A stretch of 64,000 bases of DNA from Terracoccus sp. 273MFTsu3.1 (GCF_000383675.1 NZ_KB911821.1:806001-870000); one strand, 5' to 3'; positions 31,314 to 40,020 are shown, numbered from the stretch's first letter. Program-made: numbers and translations. Notes: generated by a model from the sequence alone, not told the origin.

Positions 31314-34300
31314 TCAGACGTTGCGGCGGTACTGGCCGCCGACCTCGAAGAAGGCCTCGGTCACCTGCTGGAGCGAGCACACCCGTGCCGCCCGCATGAG
31401 GACGTCGAAGACGTTGCCGCCCTCGATGGCGACGGCCTTGAGCTCCTCGAGCGCTGCCGTCGCCTCGACCTCGTGCGCAGTGCGGAAGGCACGCACGCGC
31501 GAGAGCTGGCTCTGCTTCTCCTCCTCGGTGCCGCGGGCGAGCACGACCGTGCGGGGCACCTCACCCTCGTGCGGGTTGCGGAAGGTGTTGACGCCGACGA
31601 TCGGCAGGCTGCCGTCGTGCTTGCGGTGCTCGTAGAGCATCGACTCGTCCTGGATGCGGCCACGCTGGTAGCCGGTCTCCATGGCGCCGAGCACGCCGCC
31701 GCGCTCGGTGATGCGGTCGAACTCCTTGAGGACGGCCGCCTCGACGAGATCGGTGAGCTCGTCGATGACGAACGAGCCCTGGAGCGGGTTCTCGTTCATG
31801 GCGAGCCCCCACTCACGGTTGATGATGAGCTGGATCGCGAGCGCACGACGCACCGACTCCTCCGACGGAGTCGTCACGGCCTCGTCGAAAGCGTTGGTGT
31901 GCAAGGAGTTCGCGTTGTCATAGATCGCGATGAGCGCCTGCAGCGTCGTGCGGATGTCGTTGAAGTCCATCTCCTGCGCGTGCAGCGACCGGCCCGACGT
32001 CTGCACGTGGTACTTCAGCTTCTGGGACCGCTCGCCGGCGCCGTACTTCTCCTTCATCGCCACGGCCCAGATGCGACGGGCGACGCGTCCGAGGACGGAG
32101 TACTCGGGGTCCATGCCGTTGCTGAAGAAGAACGACAGGTTCGGCGCGAAGTCGTCGACCGCCATGCCGCGCGCGAGGTAGCTCTCGACGTAGGTGAAGC
32201 CGTTGGCGAGGGTGAAGGCGAGCTGGCTGATGGGGTTCGCCCCGGCCTCGGCGATGTGGTAGCCGGAGATCGACACGGAGTAGAAGTTGCGGACCTTCCG
32301 CTCGATGAACCACTCCTGGATGTCGGCCATCATCTTGAGGCTGAACTCGGTGCTGAAGATGCAGGTGTTCTGGCCCTGGTCCTCCTTGAGGATGTCGGCC
32401 TGCACCGTGCCGCGGACGTTGGCGAGGGCGTATGCCGTCAGCTCCTCGCGCTCGACGTCGCCCGGCTCCCTGCCCTCCCGCGCCCGGAAGGCGTCGACCT
32501 GCTGGTCGATGGCGGTGTTGAGGAAGAAGGCGAGGATCGTCGGTGCCGGACCGTTGATCGTCATGGAGACGCTCGTCGTCGGCGAGACGAGGTCGAAGCC
32601 GTCGTAGAGGGCCTTCATGTCGTCGAGCGTGGCGACGGAGACGCCCGAGGTGCCGACCTTGCCGTAGACGTCGGGGCGCGGGTCGGGGTCGCGGCCGTAG
32701 AGGGTCACGGAGTCGAAGGCCGTGGACAAGCGGGTGGCCGGCTGGCCCTCGGAGACGAGCTTGAAGCGACGGTTGGTGCGGAACGGGTCGCCCTCCCCCG
32801 CGAACATGCGGGCGGGGTCCTCCCCCTCGCGCTTGAACGGGAAGACACCGGCGGTGAAGGGGTAGTAGCCGGGGAGGTTCTCGCGGCGCAGGAAACTGAC
32901 GAGCTCACCGTGGTCGCGGTAGCGCGGCAGGGAGACGCGAGGGATCTTGTTGCCCGACAACGACTCCCGGGTCAGGGTGTTGCGGATCTCCTTGCCCCGG
33001 ATCGTCACGACCTGCTCGTCGCCGGAGTAGGACTCGACCACCGAGGGCCAGGCCGCCAGCGCGCTCGCGACCTCGGTCGGCACGTCGGTGCGGGCCCGGT
33101 CGAGGAGCGCCTCGACGGCATCGAGCGCGCTCTCGGCGCTGTCGACGTCGTCAGCCGCGGCTGCGGCCTCGAGCTGTCCCCGCACGGACTCGAGCTGCTG
33201 CACCCTCGTGGCCGCGGCGGCATACCGCTCGGTGGCCTCGTGGTAGCCGCGCACGGTGTCGCTGATCTCGGCGAGGTAGCGCACCCTAGACGCGGGCACG
33301 ATGGTCGCGATGCGGGTGGACTGCCTCGTGGCGACCCTCGGCAGCACGCCCTCGTCGACGGGCATCCCCTTCGCCGCCAGCAGCTCGCGCAGCTCCTGGT
33401 AGAGCGCGGTGACGCCGTCGTCGTTGAAGGTGGCCGCCGACGTGCCGTAGACGGGCATGTCGGCCGGGCTCTTGCCGAACGCCTCGCGGTTGCGCACCAT
33501 CTGGCGGCCGACGTCGCGCAGGGCGTCCTCGGCGCCGCGGCGCTCGAACTTGTTGATGGCCACGACGTCGGCGCGGTCGAGCATGTCGATCTTCTCGAGC
33601 TGGCTGCTGGCGCCGAACTCCGGCGTCATGACGTAGAGGGAGACGTCGGCGTAGTCGATGACGGCGGCATCGCCCTGACCGATGCCCGGGGTCTCGAGGA
33701 TGACGAGGTCGAATCCGGCGGCGCGCACCACGTCGAGGACGTCATCGAGGTGGGTCGGCACCTGCGAGCCGCCGCGCGTCGCGAGGCTCCGGAAGAAGAC
33801 GCGGTCGCCGTCGAGGGAGCTCATCCGGATGCGGTCGCCGAGGAGCGCACCACCGCCACGGCTGCGGGTCGGGTCGACGGCGAGGACGGCGACGCGCAGC
33901 TTGTCCTGCTGGTCGAGGCGCAGGCGGCGGATCAGCTCGTCGGTGAGGCTCGACTTGCCGGAGCCGCCGGTGCCGGTGATGCCGAGGACCGGCACGCGAC
34001 GACGTCCCGCGGCCTCGCGGATGCCCGACAGCATGGCGTCGTCGATGTCACCCTCCTGCGCGCCGGTGACGGCGCGCGCCACGGCGGCCCGATCGCCGGC
34101 GAGCACGGCCTCGAGCGCGGGCGCACCGAGCTCCCACGGGTCGAAGTCGCAGTCGGCGACGACGGTGTTGATCATGCCCGCGAGGCCCAGGCGCTGGCCG
34201 TCCTCGGGGCTGAAGATCGTGACCCCGGACTCGCGCAGCCGCGCGATCTCCTCGGGGACGATGACGCCGCCCCCACCGCCCACGACGCGGATGTGTCCCG

Positions 34301-34583
34301 CGCCGTTCTCGCGGAGCAGCTGCACGAGGTACTCGAAGTACTCGACGTGCCCGCCCTGGTAGGAGCTGACGGCGACGCCCTGCACGTCCTCCTCGATCGC
34401 CGCGTCGACGACCTCCTGGACCGAGCGGTTGTGGCCGAGGTGGATGACCTCGGCCCCCTGCGTCTGCATGATGCGCCGCATGATGTTGATCGACGCGTCG
34501 TGCCCGTCGAAGAGGCTGCTCGCCGTGACGAGGCGGACGTGGTGGGACGGCTGGTGGTGATCGCGCTTCGCTGCGTCGGACAT
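31314..34583 (-). CDS. icmF: fused isobutyryl-CoA mutase IcmF
   Basis: This adenosylcobalamin enzyme interconverts isobutyryl-CoA and butyryl-CoA (and in some species pivalyl-CoA/isovaleryl-CoA), with its own G-protein chaperone fused in the middle. It has 1089 residues. The N-terminal B12 domain has the base-off motif LFDGHDASINIMRRI (DxHxxG-like). The MeaI-type GTPase follows, with Walker A TGTGGSGKSSLTDEL and INKFERRGAEDALRD. The mutase barrel fills the C-terminus (GTSGVSVATLDDMKALYDGF, FSTEFSLKMMADIQEWFIE, SISGYHIAEAGANPISQLAF). ATG 34583 lies six bases after a TACTAT -10, so the mRNA is probably leaderless. A palindrome overlaps that promoter. Confidence 0.97.
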   Translation of the reverse strand: MSDAAKRDHHQPSHHVRLVTASSLFDGHDASINIMRRIMQTQGAEVIHLGHNRSVQEVVDAAIEEDVQGVAVSSYQGGHVEYFEYLVQLLRENGAGHIRVVGGGGGVIVPEEIARLRESGVTIFSPEDGQRLGLAGMINTVVADCDFDPWELGAPALEAVLAGDRAAVARAVTGAQEGDIDDAMLSGIREAAGRRRVPVLGITGTGGSGKSSLTDELIRRLRLDQQDKLRVAVLAVDPTRSRGGGALLGDRIRMSSLDGDRVFFRSLATRGGSQVPTHLDDVLDVVRAAGFDLVILETPGIGQGDAAVIDYADVSLYVMTPEFGASSQLEKIDMLDRADVVAINKFERRGAEDALRDVGRQMVRNREAFGKSPADMPVYGTSAATFNDDGVTALYQELRELLAAKGMPVDEGVLPRVATRQSTRIATIVPASRVRYLAEISDTVRGYHEATERYAAAATRVQQLESVRGQLEAAAAADDVDSAESALDAVEALLDRARTDVPTEVASALAAWPSVVESYSGDEQVVTIRGKEIRNTLTRESLSGNKIPRVSLPRYRDHGELVSFLRRENLPGYYPFTAGVFPFKREGEDPARMFAGEGDPFRTNRRFKLVSEGQPATRLSTAFDSVTLYGRDPDPRPDVYGKVGTSGVSVATLDDMKALYDGFDLVSPTTSVSMTINGPAPTILAFFLNTAIDQQVDAFRAREGREPGDVEREELTAYALANVRGTVQADILKEDQGQNTCIFSTEFSLKMMADIQEWFIERKVRNFYSVSISGYHIAEAGANPISQLAFTLANGFTYVESYLARGMAVDDFAPNLSFFFSNGMDPEYSVLGRVARRIWAVAMKEKYGAGERSQKLKYHVQTSGRSLHAQEMDFNDIRTTLQALIAIYDNANSLHTNAFDEAVTTPSEESVRRALAIQLIINREWGLAMNENPLQGSFVIDELTDLVEAAVLKEFDRITERGGVLGAMETGYQRGRIQDESMLYEHRKHDGSLPIVGVNTFRNPHEGEVPRTVVLARGTEEEKQSQLSRVRAFRTAHEVEATAALEELKAVAIEGGNVFDVLMRAARVCSLQQVTEAFFEVGGQYRRNV

Positions 34584-34589
34584 GCAAAA

Positions 34590-34638
34590 ATAGTAGGACT
34601 TCCTACTAATGGACGTCAACGCGTCCGCGTCCTACGAT
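34590..34638. promoter_or_regulatory. divergent icmF/marR promoters with palindromic operator
   Basis: The 18-base perfect-arm palindrome TAGTAGGACTTCCTACTA (34591-34608) overlaps the icmF promoter: minus-strand TTGACG (34619-34614), 18-base spacer, TACTAT (34595-34590). On the plus strand TGGACG (34610-34615), 17 bases, TACGAT (34633-34638) serves the MarR gene. The two -35 boxes overlap. Binding by the adjacent MarR protein would block both. Confidence 0.75.
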
Positions 34639-34644
34639 GGCGCC

Positions 34645-35217
34645 ATGAGTGCGCAGACCAACGCCGCGGGCGGCACGCACGCCGGAGCGGGCGGCGCGGT
34701 GAGCGCCGGCGTCGCCGCCGGGTCCGGCCTCGGCTTCGACCCGATCGCCCGGGCGCGGGAGCAGTGGGTCGAGCAGGGCTGGGGCCCGGCCGCCGACGGG
34801 ATGGCCGCCATCACCTCGCTCATGCGCGCGCACCAGATCGTGCTCGCCCGGGTCGAGGCGACGCTCCGGCCACTCGGGGTGACCTTCGCGCGCTACGAGG
34901 TGCTCATGCTCCTGTGGTTCAGCAGGCGCGGGTCGCTCCCGATGAAGGTCATCGGCAGTCGTCTGCAGGTCCACCCCACGAGCGTGACCAACGCCGTCGA
35001 CCGCCTCGAGGACGCCGGGCTCGTCACACGCTCGACGCACCCCGAAGACCGCCGCGCGATGCTCGTCGCCCTCACCCCGACCGGCCGCGAGCTCGCGGAG
35101 CGGGCCACCAAGGCCCTCAACGCGGAGGTCTTCGAGCAGCCCGACCTCGGGCCGACCGACGTCCGCTCGCTCGTCGACGTCCTGACCCGGCTGCGACGCG
35201 ACGCCGGCGACTTCTGA
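34645..35217 (+). CDS. MarR-family regulator, probable repressor of icmF
   Basis: The protein has 190 residues. After a glycine/alanine-rich N-terminus (about 1-30) the winged helix-turn-helix is clear: LGVTFARYEVLMLLWFSRRG, MKVIGSRLQVHPTSVTNAVDRLEDAGLVTRSTHPEDRRAMLVALT, with the wing in HPEDRRAM. ATG 34645 is chosen because TACGAT ends six bases upstream (leaderless); an ATG at 34609 would overlap the operator. It is divergent from icmF with a shared control region, so autoregulation and icmF control by an acyl-CoA or fatty-acid ligand are likely but inferred. Confidence 0.9.
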   Translation: MSAQTNAAGGTHAGAGGAVSAGVAAGSGLGFDPIARAREQWVEQGWGPAADGMAAITSLMRAHQIVLARVEATLRPLGVTFARYEVLMLLWFSRRGSLPMKVIGSRLQVHPTSVTNAVDRLEDAGLVTRSTHPEDRRAMLVALTPTGRELAERATKALNAEVFEQPDLGPTDVRSLVDVLTRLRRDAGDF

Positions 35218-35275
35218 CCCCAGTTCGTTACGCGGACCGGCAGCGGCCGGGCCGCGACGTCGGCAGACTGGGCTC

Positions 35276-36526
35276 ATGCCCGACACCCCGCTGCCCCCGG
35301 ACCACCTCGACCGGCTCGCGGAGCAGCGACGGGCGTTGCGCGCCCTCGCCCGCGCCGCGCAGCGGCCCGGCGGCGGGTTCGGGTGGCTCGGCGACGACGG
35401 CCGGCTCGACCCGGCCTATGGCGTCGAGCTGTGGATCACGGCTCGGATGACCCACGTCGCCGCCCTCGCGGTGCTCGAGGGCGACACGTCGTTCGAGGAC
35501 GTCGTCGACCACGGCGTCGCGACCTTCGCCGCCGGCGGCCTGCTCCACGACCCCGAGCACGGCGGCTGGTTCGCGTCCGTCCACGCCGACGGCACTCCGG
35601 ACGTCTCCGACAAGCGGGCCTACGAGCACGCGTTCGTCGTCCTCGCCGCGACCTCGGCGTCAGCGGCTCGTCGGCCCGGGGCCGACGAGCTGCTCGACCG
35701 GGCGTTGCAGACCTACGAGCAGCGCTTCTGGCGGGAGTCCGACGGCCTCGCCGTCGACGTGTGGGACCGCACGTGGACCGACCTCGAGGACTACCGCGGC
35801 GTCAACGCCAACATGCACTCGCTCGAGGCGCTGCTCGCCGCGTGGGACGTGACGCGCGACCCCCGCTGGCTCGGCCACGCGCTCCGGATCACCGAGCGCG
35901 TCGTGCACGGCTTCGCCCGGGAGTGGAACTACCGCCTCCCCGAGCACTTCGACTCGTCCTGGCAGCCGCGCCCCGACTACAACCGCGACCGTCCGACCGA
36001 CAAGTTCCGCCCGTTCGGCGTGACCCCGGGCCACCTGCTCGAGTGGTCGAGGCTCTCGCTGCACCTGCGTCACGCCCTCGGGGCCGAGGCGCCGGCGTGG
36101 CTGCTCGACGAGGCGCGCTCGCTCTTCGACGTCGCGGTGCACGAGGGCTGGGACGTCGACGGCCACGAGGGCTTCGTCTACACGACCGACTTCGACGGTC
36201 GGCCCGTCGTGCGGGACCGCCTGCACTGGGTCGTCACCGAGGCCATCGGCGCCGCCCGCACGCTCCACCTCGCGACCGGCGACCCGACGTATGCCGCGTG
36301 GTACGACCGGTGGTGGGAGCACGCCCACACGTGGTTCGTCGACCCCGAGCAGGGCTCGTGGCGCCACGAGCTCTCACCCGAGCTCGTGCCGTCGAGCGTC
36401 GTCTGGCAGGGGCGCCCGGACGTCTACCACGCCTACCAGGCCTGCCTCGTCGGCGCGCTCGGCGAGATCACGTCGTTCGCCGGCGCCCTTCGGGACGGGC
36501 ACCTCCAGTCCGCGCGGACCGCCTAG
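35276..36526 (+). CDS. AGE-family sugar isomerase/epimerase
   Basis: This is an (alpha/alpha)6-barrel enzyme of the N-acylglucosamine 2-epimerase superfamily; members include mannose isomerase (YihS-like) and cellobiose epimerase. It has 416 residues. Histidines and acids typical of the active site appear in KRAYEHAFVVLAATSA, YRGVNANMHSLEALLAAW, FGVTPGHLLEWSRL and GRPDVYHAYQACL. GGGFGWLGDDGRLDP and YGVELWITARMTH match the mannose-isomerase-like subgroup. The substrate is not certain. It ends four bases into the convergent BldC-like gene. Confidence 0.88.
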   Translation: MPDTPLPPDHLDRLAEQRRALRALARAAQRPGGGFGWLGDDGRLDPAYGVELWITARMTHVAALAVLEGDTSFEDVVDHGVATFAAGGLLHDPEHGGWFASVHADGTPDVSDKRAYEHAFVVLAATSASAARRPGADELLDRALQTYEQRFWRESDGLAVDVWDRTWTDLEDYRGVNANMHSLEALLAAWDVTRDPRWLGHALRITERVVHGFAREWNYRLPEHFDSSWQPRPDYNRDRPTDKFRPFGVTPGHLLEWSRLSLHLRHALGAEAPAWLLDEARSLFDVAVHEGWDVDGHEGFVYTTDFDGRPVVRDRLHWVVTEAIGAARTLHLATGDPTYAAWYDRWWEHAHTWFVDPEQGSWRHELSPELVPSSVVWQGRPDVYHAYQACLVGALGEITSFAGALRDGHLQSARTA

Positions 36527-36714
36527 TCCTGCTGGCGGTCGACGAGGGCCCAGATCTCGCTCTCCGGGTAGCGGCGGTGTCCGCCGAGGGTCCGCAGCGC
36601 ATGGAGCCGGCCGGTCCGTGCCCACCGGCTGACGGTCTTGGGATCGACGCGGAAGATCGTCGCGACCTCTGCCGGGGTCAACAGCCTCTCGACCGCTGTG
36701 TCATTTCCGTCCAT
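36523..36714 (-). CDS. bldC: BldC-like small MerR-type DNA-binding protein
   Basis: In Streptomyces BldC binds DNA head-to-tail along repeated sites and delays development. This protein has 63 residues. LLTPAEVATIFRVDPKTVSRWARTG and LRTLGGHRRYPESEIWALV are almost the BldC sequence (recognition helix and wing). Only the short tails differ. ATG 36714 follows GAGGCGG. Non-sporulating actinobacteria also carry BldC, where its targets are not known. It shares four bases with the epimerase gene at the convergent ends. Confidence 0.93.
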   Translation of the reverse strand: MDGNDTAVERLLTPAEVATIFRVDPKTVSRWARTGRLHALRTLGGHRRYPESEIWALVDRQQD

Positions 36715-36918
36715 GTCAGTCCGCCTCGCGCGATCGCAGCGTCAGTGGAGGTCACGGACTCGGGGCTGGCTGCTCAACCCCGAGTCCGAAGGATCCCGAT
36801 CCCGGCACGCTCTGGGCGGTCGTCGCCGGGCTCCCGACACCTGTCACGGTACGGACAGTTCATTCGACAATCAAGCGACCAGACCAACGAGCGAGATGGC
36901 CTTCAGTAGATTGGGCGC

Positions 36919-37398
36919 ATGAGCCCCCGCGCCCAGGCCCGCGACGACGCGACGGTCGCCCTGAGAGAGCTGATCCTCGCCGGCGAGCGCTACCGCATCG
37001 CCGTGGCGGCGCGCCTCGACCTCACGGTCAACGAGAGCCGGACCATCAGCTACCTCCTGGCCCGGGGTCCCATGGGCCAGACCGAGCTCTCGACCGCCCT
37101 CGGCCTGACGACGAGCTCGACGACGACGCTCCTCGACCGTCTCGAGCAGCGCGAGATGGTGCGACGCGTCCCCGACCCGAGCGACCGGAGGCGCAGCTCG
37201 GTGGAGATCCCCGAGTCCGGCGTGCTCCGGCTCCGCGAGGTCCGGGACTGGCTGCCCCAGGCCTTCGACGCGTTCGACGGGGACGACCTGCACGACGTGG
37301 CCACCACGCTCGGGACCCTCGCCGCGTCGCTGCGCGAGGTCACCACCCGGATCGACGCCTCGCACCCGGCGAGCCCCGGTCGCCGCAAGCGCCACTGA
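36919..37398 (+). CDS. MarR-family regulator
   Basis: The protein has 159 residues. The winged helix includes LTVNESRTISYLLARGPMGQTELSTALGLTTSSTTTLLDRLEQREMVRRVPDPSDRRRSSVEI, with the wing arginines in DPSDRRRS. The C-terminus ends basic (GRRKRH). ATG 36919 lies six bases after TAGATT (36907-36912), a TAnnnT -10, so it is probably leaderless. The 204-base gap before it holds an imperfect inverted repeat TTCATT...AATCAA (about 36859-36876) that may be its operator. Ligand and targets are unknown. Confidence 0.88.
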   Translation: MSPRAQARDDATVALRELILAGERYRIAVAARLDLTVNESRTISYLLARGPMGQTELSTALGLTTSSTTTLLDRLEQREMVRRVPDPSDRRRSSVEIPESGVLRLREVRDWLPQAFDAFDGDDLHDVATTLGTLAASLREVTTRIDASHPASPGRRKRH

Positions 37399-37423
37399 GC
37401 GCGGCGTCGTCCGGACCGGACCC

Positions 37424-38668
37424 TCAGCCGAGGACGCGGTCGAGGAAGCCGTTGCCGAAGACGCCATCCGGGTCGACTCTCGCCCGCAGCGACCGGAAGT
37501 CGGCCATCTGCGGGTAGAGCGGCTCGAGCTGCTCGACTCCCGCCACGAAGCACTTGCCCCAGTGCGGCCGCGCCCCGAGCGGCAGGAGGGCTGCCTCGAC
37601 CGCCGGCAGGACGGCATACACCCGTTCGAGGTCGCGGACCCACGTGAAGTGCACGGCCACGACGTCGTGGCCGTGCGAGCCGCTGAGCCAGTGGCCGTCG
37701 GCGGCCACGGTGCGCAGCTCGGAGACCTGGAGCACCGGGGCCAGGCGGTCCCTGAGGCCGCGCAGGCGCTCGATCGCGGTGAGGGCGTGCTCGCAGGGCA
37801 GGAGGTACTCGCTCTGGAGCTCCTCGCCGCGGCTCGGGGTGAAGCCCATCCTGAAGTGCGGCAGTCGGTCGAGCCACGGCCCCGGCACGCCGCCCTGGGG
37901 TGTCACCGAGTCCGGGTCCGCGCCGTCGAGCATGTGCATCGTCGTCGTGGCCGGTGCCGCGCCGCGCGGCGCGCTCGGCACCTGCTCGCCGCGGCTCTTG
38001 AGCCAGACCTGGTCGATGCCCGCCTCGCCCCACCGGGTGAAGAGGCTGACGCTGTAGGCGCTGCTCGCGACCGCGTCGAGCCCGCAGGTGAGCGCGTCCC
38101 ACGACAGGCCGGTGAAGACGTCCTGTCGCACGTCGTAGGTGGGCTCGATGTCGAGGGTGAGGGAGGTGACGATCCCGAGCGCACCGAGGGCGACGACGCT
38201 GCCCTCGAAGTCGGCGTCCCCACGGCTGACGGTGCGCAGCTCACCGTCGGGACCGACGAGGTCGAGGGAGGCGACGGCCGTTGCGAGAGAGCCGTTCCCG
38301 GTCCCCGAGCCGTGCGTGCCGGTGGCGACGGCGCCCGCGACGGAGATGTGCGGGAGCGACGCGAGGTTGCCGAGGGCCCATCCTGCCGCATGCAGCCGGG
38401 TCGCCACCTGGCCGTATGCCGCATGGCCGGTCACGCGCGCCGTGCGGGTCCTGGGGTCGACGGCCACGGCCGTGGGCAGGTCGACGAGCGAGACGAGCAC
38501 GCCGTCGTCGGTGTCCGTGATGTCGGTCAGGTCGGTGAAGCTGTGCCGCGACCCGAGGGCACGCACGCGCGGGCTCGCCGCGACGAGCTCCTGCAGGTGC
38601 TCGACCGAGCGCACCCGTTCGATCGGGGACCGGTAGGTGTGGCTGCCGGCCCAGTTCGTCTCCGCCAT
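37424..38668 (-). CDS. alditol oxidase (AldO-like, VAO family)
   Basis: AldO enzymes oxidise xylitol, sorbitol or glycerol at C1 with oxygen, making hydrogen peroxide. This one has 414 residues and is close to the Streptomyces enzyme as I recall it: TNWAGSHTYR, VRALGSRHSF (the His that holds FAD covalently, about 42), LPHISVAGAVATGTHGSG, SVSLFTRW, LQSEYLLPCEHALTAI, LRTVAADGHWLSG, RPHWGKCF and RVDPDGVFGN. The reference GSGHSF is here GSRHSF. Peroxide production and the nearby OhrR-type regulator may be related, but that is only proximity. Confidence 0.9.
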   Translation of the reverse strand: MAETNWAGSHTYRSPIERVRSVEHLQELVAASPRVRALGSRHSFTDLTDITDTDDGVLVSLVDLPTAVAVDPRTRTARVTGHAAYGQVATRLHAAGWALGNLASLPHISVAGAVATGTHGSGTGNGSLATAVASLDLVGPDGELRTVSRGDADFEGSVVALGALGIVTSLTLDIEPTYDVRQDVFTGLSWDALTCGLDAVASSAYSVSLFTRWGEAGIDQVWLKSRGEQVPSAPRGAAPATTTMHMLDGADPDSVTPQGGVPGPWLDRLPHFRMGFTPSRGEELQSEYLLPCEHALTAIERLRGLRDRLAPVLQVSELRTVAADGHWLSGSHGHDVVAVHFTWVRDLERVYAVLPAVEAALLPLGARPHWGKCFVAGVEQLEPLYPQMADFRSLRARVDPDGVFGNGFLDRVLG

Positions 38669-38710
38669 GGGCCCAGTCTGCCCGCGGGCGCCGAGGCGAG
38701 GACGGCGGTG

Positions 38711-39037
38711 TCAGGTCTGGTGACGCCGGCGGTGGCTGCGGTCCTCGTGGAGCTCGGGATGGACGTCCTCGGGCAGCTCCTCGGGCTCGGCCCCCTCGCC
38801 CGGGCGGGCCACGCCCCAGCCGTCGGGGGTGATGGTGTCCACGGGCGGGTTGCCGACGAGGTGGGAGCGCTCGGCCCCCTCCGGGTGGTCGCGACGCGCC
38901 TGCTCGGTGTCGTCGCGATGCTTGTTGAGGGACTCGCTGGTGTCACGTCCGGCTCGACGGGGTCCGACGACGAGGAGTCCGATCACGAGGATCACGACGA
39001 CGGCCAGCATGACGATGAGTCCTACCCGATCACCCAT
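38711..39037 (-). CDS. small single-span membrane protein
   Basis: I do not recognise the family. The protein has 108 residues. One membrane helix (about 4-24, VGLIVMLAVVVILVIGLLVVG) is followed by a basic turn (PRRAGRD) and a long acidic/basic soluble tail with ESLNKHRDDTEQARRDHPEGAERSH and a C-terminal HRRRHQT. ATG 39037 follows TGGAGGTG. Its partners are unknown. Confidence 0.75.
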   Translation of the reverse strand: MGDRVGLIVMLAVVVILVIGLLVVGPRRAGRDTSESLNKHRDDTEQARRDHPEGAERSHLVGNPPVDTITPDGWGVARPGEGAEPEELPEDVHPELHEDRSHRRRHQT

Positions 39038-39179
39038 GGGCACCTCCAGGGTCCGATGCGTCACTCCCGACGGTACTCCCGTCGGCTTCGGGTGAGGCCC
39101 GTTGTGCGCGAAAGGATGTCGCCCGGTCGCACCCCTCGAAGCGGGAGGAAGTGGCCCGAGGCCGCTGGGAGTGACCCGG

Positions 39180-39365
39180 TCAGTGCGGGTCGCGGGCGGC
39201 CCGGGCCGCTGCGACCTTCGCCGCGCGCTCGCGCGCGAGCCGGGCCGTGGGGTCGTTGCCCTCGCCCAGCTGAGCCGGGCCGAAGACGGTCAGCGCGACC
39301 AGGCGCAGGCGGTAACCGATGCGGTACCCGATCGAGAGTCCGTCACGGGGCGTCGATCTCGACAC
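39180..39365 (-). CDS. small basic protein divergent from the OhrR-type regulator
   Basis: The protein has 61 residues and I do not recognise it. The N-terminal half has two glycine/tyrosine/arginine repeats and a short hydrophobic patch (GYRIGYRLRLVALTVFG). The C-terminal half is an alanine/arginine helix (LARERAAKVAAARAARDPH). GTG 39365 follows TTGGAGG with good spacing. It shares an AT-rich palindromic region with the regulator at 39440, so it is probably that regulator's target. Confidence 0.6.
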   Translation of the reverse strand: MSRSTPRDGLSIGYRIGYRLRLVALTVFGPAQLGEGNDPTARLARERAAKVAAARAARDPH

Positions 39366-39380
39366 GATGGTGCCTCCAAT

Positions 39381-39410
39381 TAGTTAGTGTACTAACTGTT
39401 AGTGTACACA
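39381..39410. promoter_or_regulatory. operator region of the OhrR-type regulator
   Basis: AGTTAG (39382-39387) and CTAACT (39392-39397) are inverted around TGTA. TTAGTGTAC is also directly repeated at 39384 and 39399, 15 bases apart. The stretch is strikingly AT-rich for this chromosome and lies between divergent genes. Confidence 0.65.
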
Positions 39411-39439
39411 GATCCCGCCACACCGACGACGAGGCTCCG

Positions 39440-39988
39440 ATGACCCGCAGCGCCACCGCCCGCACCACGCCGCGACCGACCACCCGCACCGGGGAGACCG
39501 CCGGGTCCACCGTTCCCACCGTCTCGCCCGACTCCCCGGAGTCCCCCGTCTCCCCCGACGACCTGCTCAAGCTCGACCAGCAGGTCTGCTTCGCCCTCGC
39601 CGTGGCAGCACGCAACGTCATCGGGCTCTACCGCCCGGTCCTCGAGCCCCTCGGGCTCACGCACCCGCAGTACCTCGTGATGCTCGCCCTCTGGGAGCGG
39701 TCACCGCTCACGGTCCGCGAGATCGGTCGTCTCCTCAGCCTCGAGCCGGCCACGCTCTCGCCCCTGCTCAAGCGGCTCGAGGCCGCGGGCCTCGTCCGGC
39801 GCGACCGGCACCCCGACGACGAGCGCGCCCTCGCCATCACCCTGACGGCGCGCGGTCGGCGGCTGCGCGAGCAGGCGCTCGACGTGCCGCCGCAGATCGT
39901 CGAACGGCTCGGGGTGCGGATCGAGGACCTCCAGGCGCTGCACGCCTCGCTCAGCCGGGTCATCGCCGCGACGACGGCGACCGACTGA
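39440..39988 (+). CDS. OhrR-type MarR regulator (organic-hydroperoxide sensor)
   Basis: The protein has 182 residues. After a Thr/Pro/Ser-rich N-terminal extension (about 1-45) comes the OhrR signature LLKLDQQVCFALAVAARNVIGLYRPVLEPLGLTHPQYLVMLALWE, with the reactive cysteine in QVCFAL. The helix-turn-helix reads TVREIGRLLSLEPATLSPLLKRLEAAGLVRRDRHPDDERAL. In OhrR, oxidation of that cysteine releases DNA and induces ohr. No ohr peroxidase gene is in the window. ATG 39440 is within a long frame that is antisense further upstream. A strong hairpin follows. Confidence 0.85.
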   Translation: MTRSATARTTPRPTTRTGETAGSTVPTVSPDSPESPVSPDDLLKLDQQVCFALAVAARNVIGLYRPVLEPLGLTHPQYLVMLALWERSPLTVREIGRLLSLEPATLSPLLKRLEAAGLVRRDRHPDDERALAITLTARGRRLREQALDVPPQIVERLGVRIEDLQALHASLSRVIAATTATD

Positions 39989-40020
39989 GCGCGCCCATCA
40001 GGGACGACGGCCCGGGTATG

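Noticed and set aside
30717-35450. Very long open frame on the plus strand opposite icmF
   Set aside because: It is the antisense shadow of icmF and its neighbour in GC-rich DNA; its translation is Asp/Arg/Val/His-rich low-complexity with no domain.
37562-39988. 808-codon plus-strand frame ending with the OhrR-type regulator
   Set aside because: All but the last 182 codons are antisense to the alditol oxidase and small membrane protein genes; the regulator starts at 39440.
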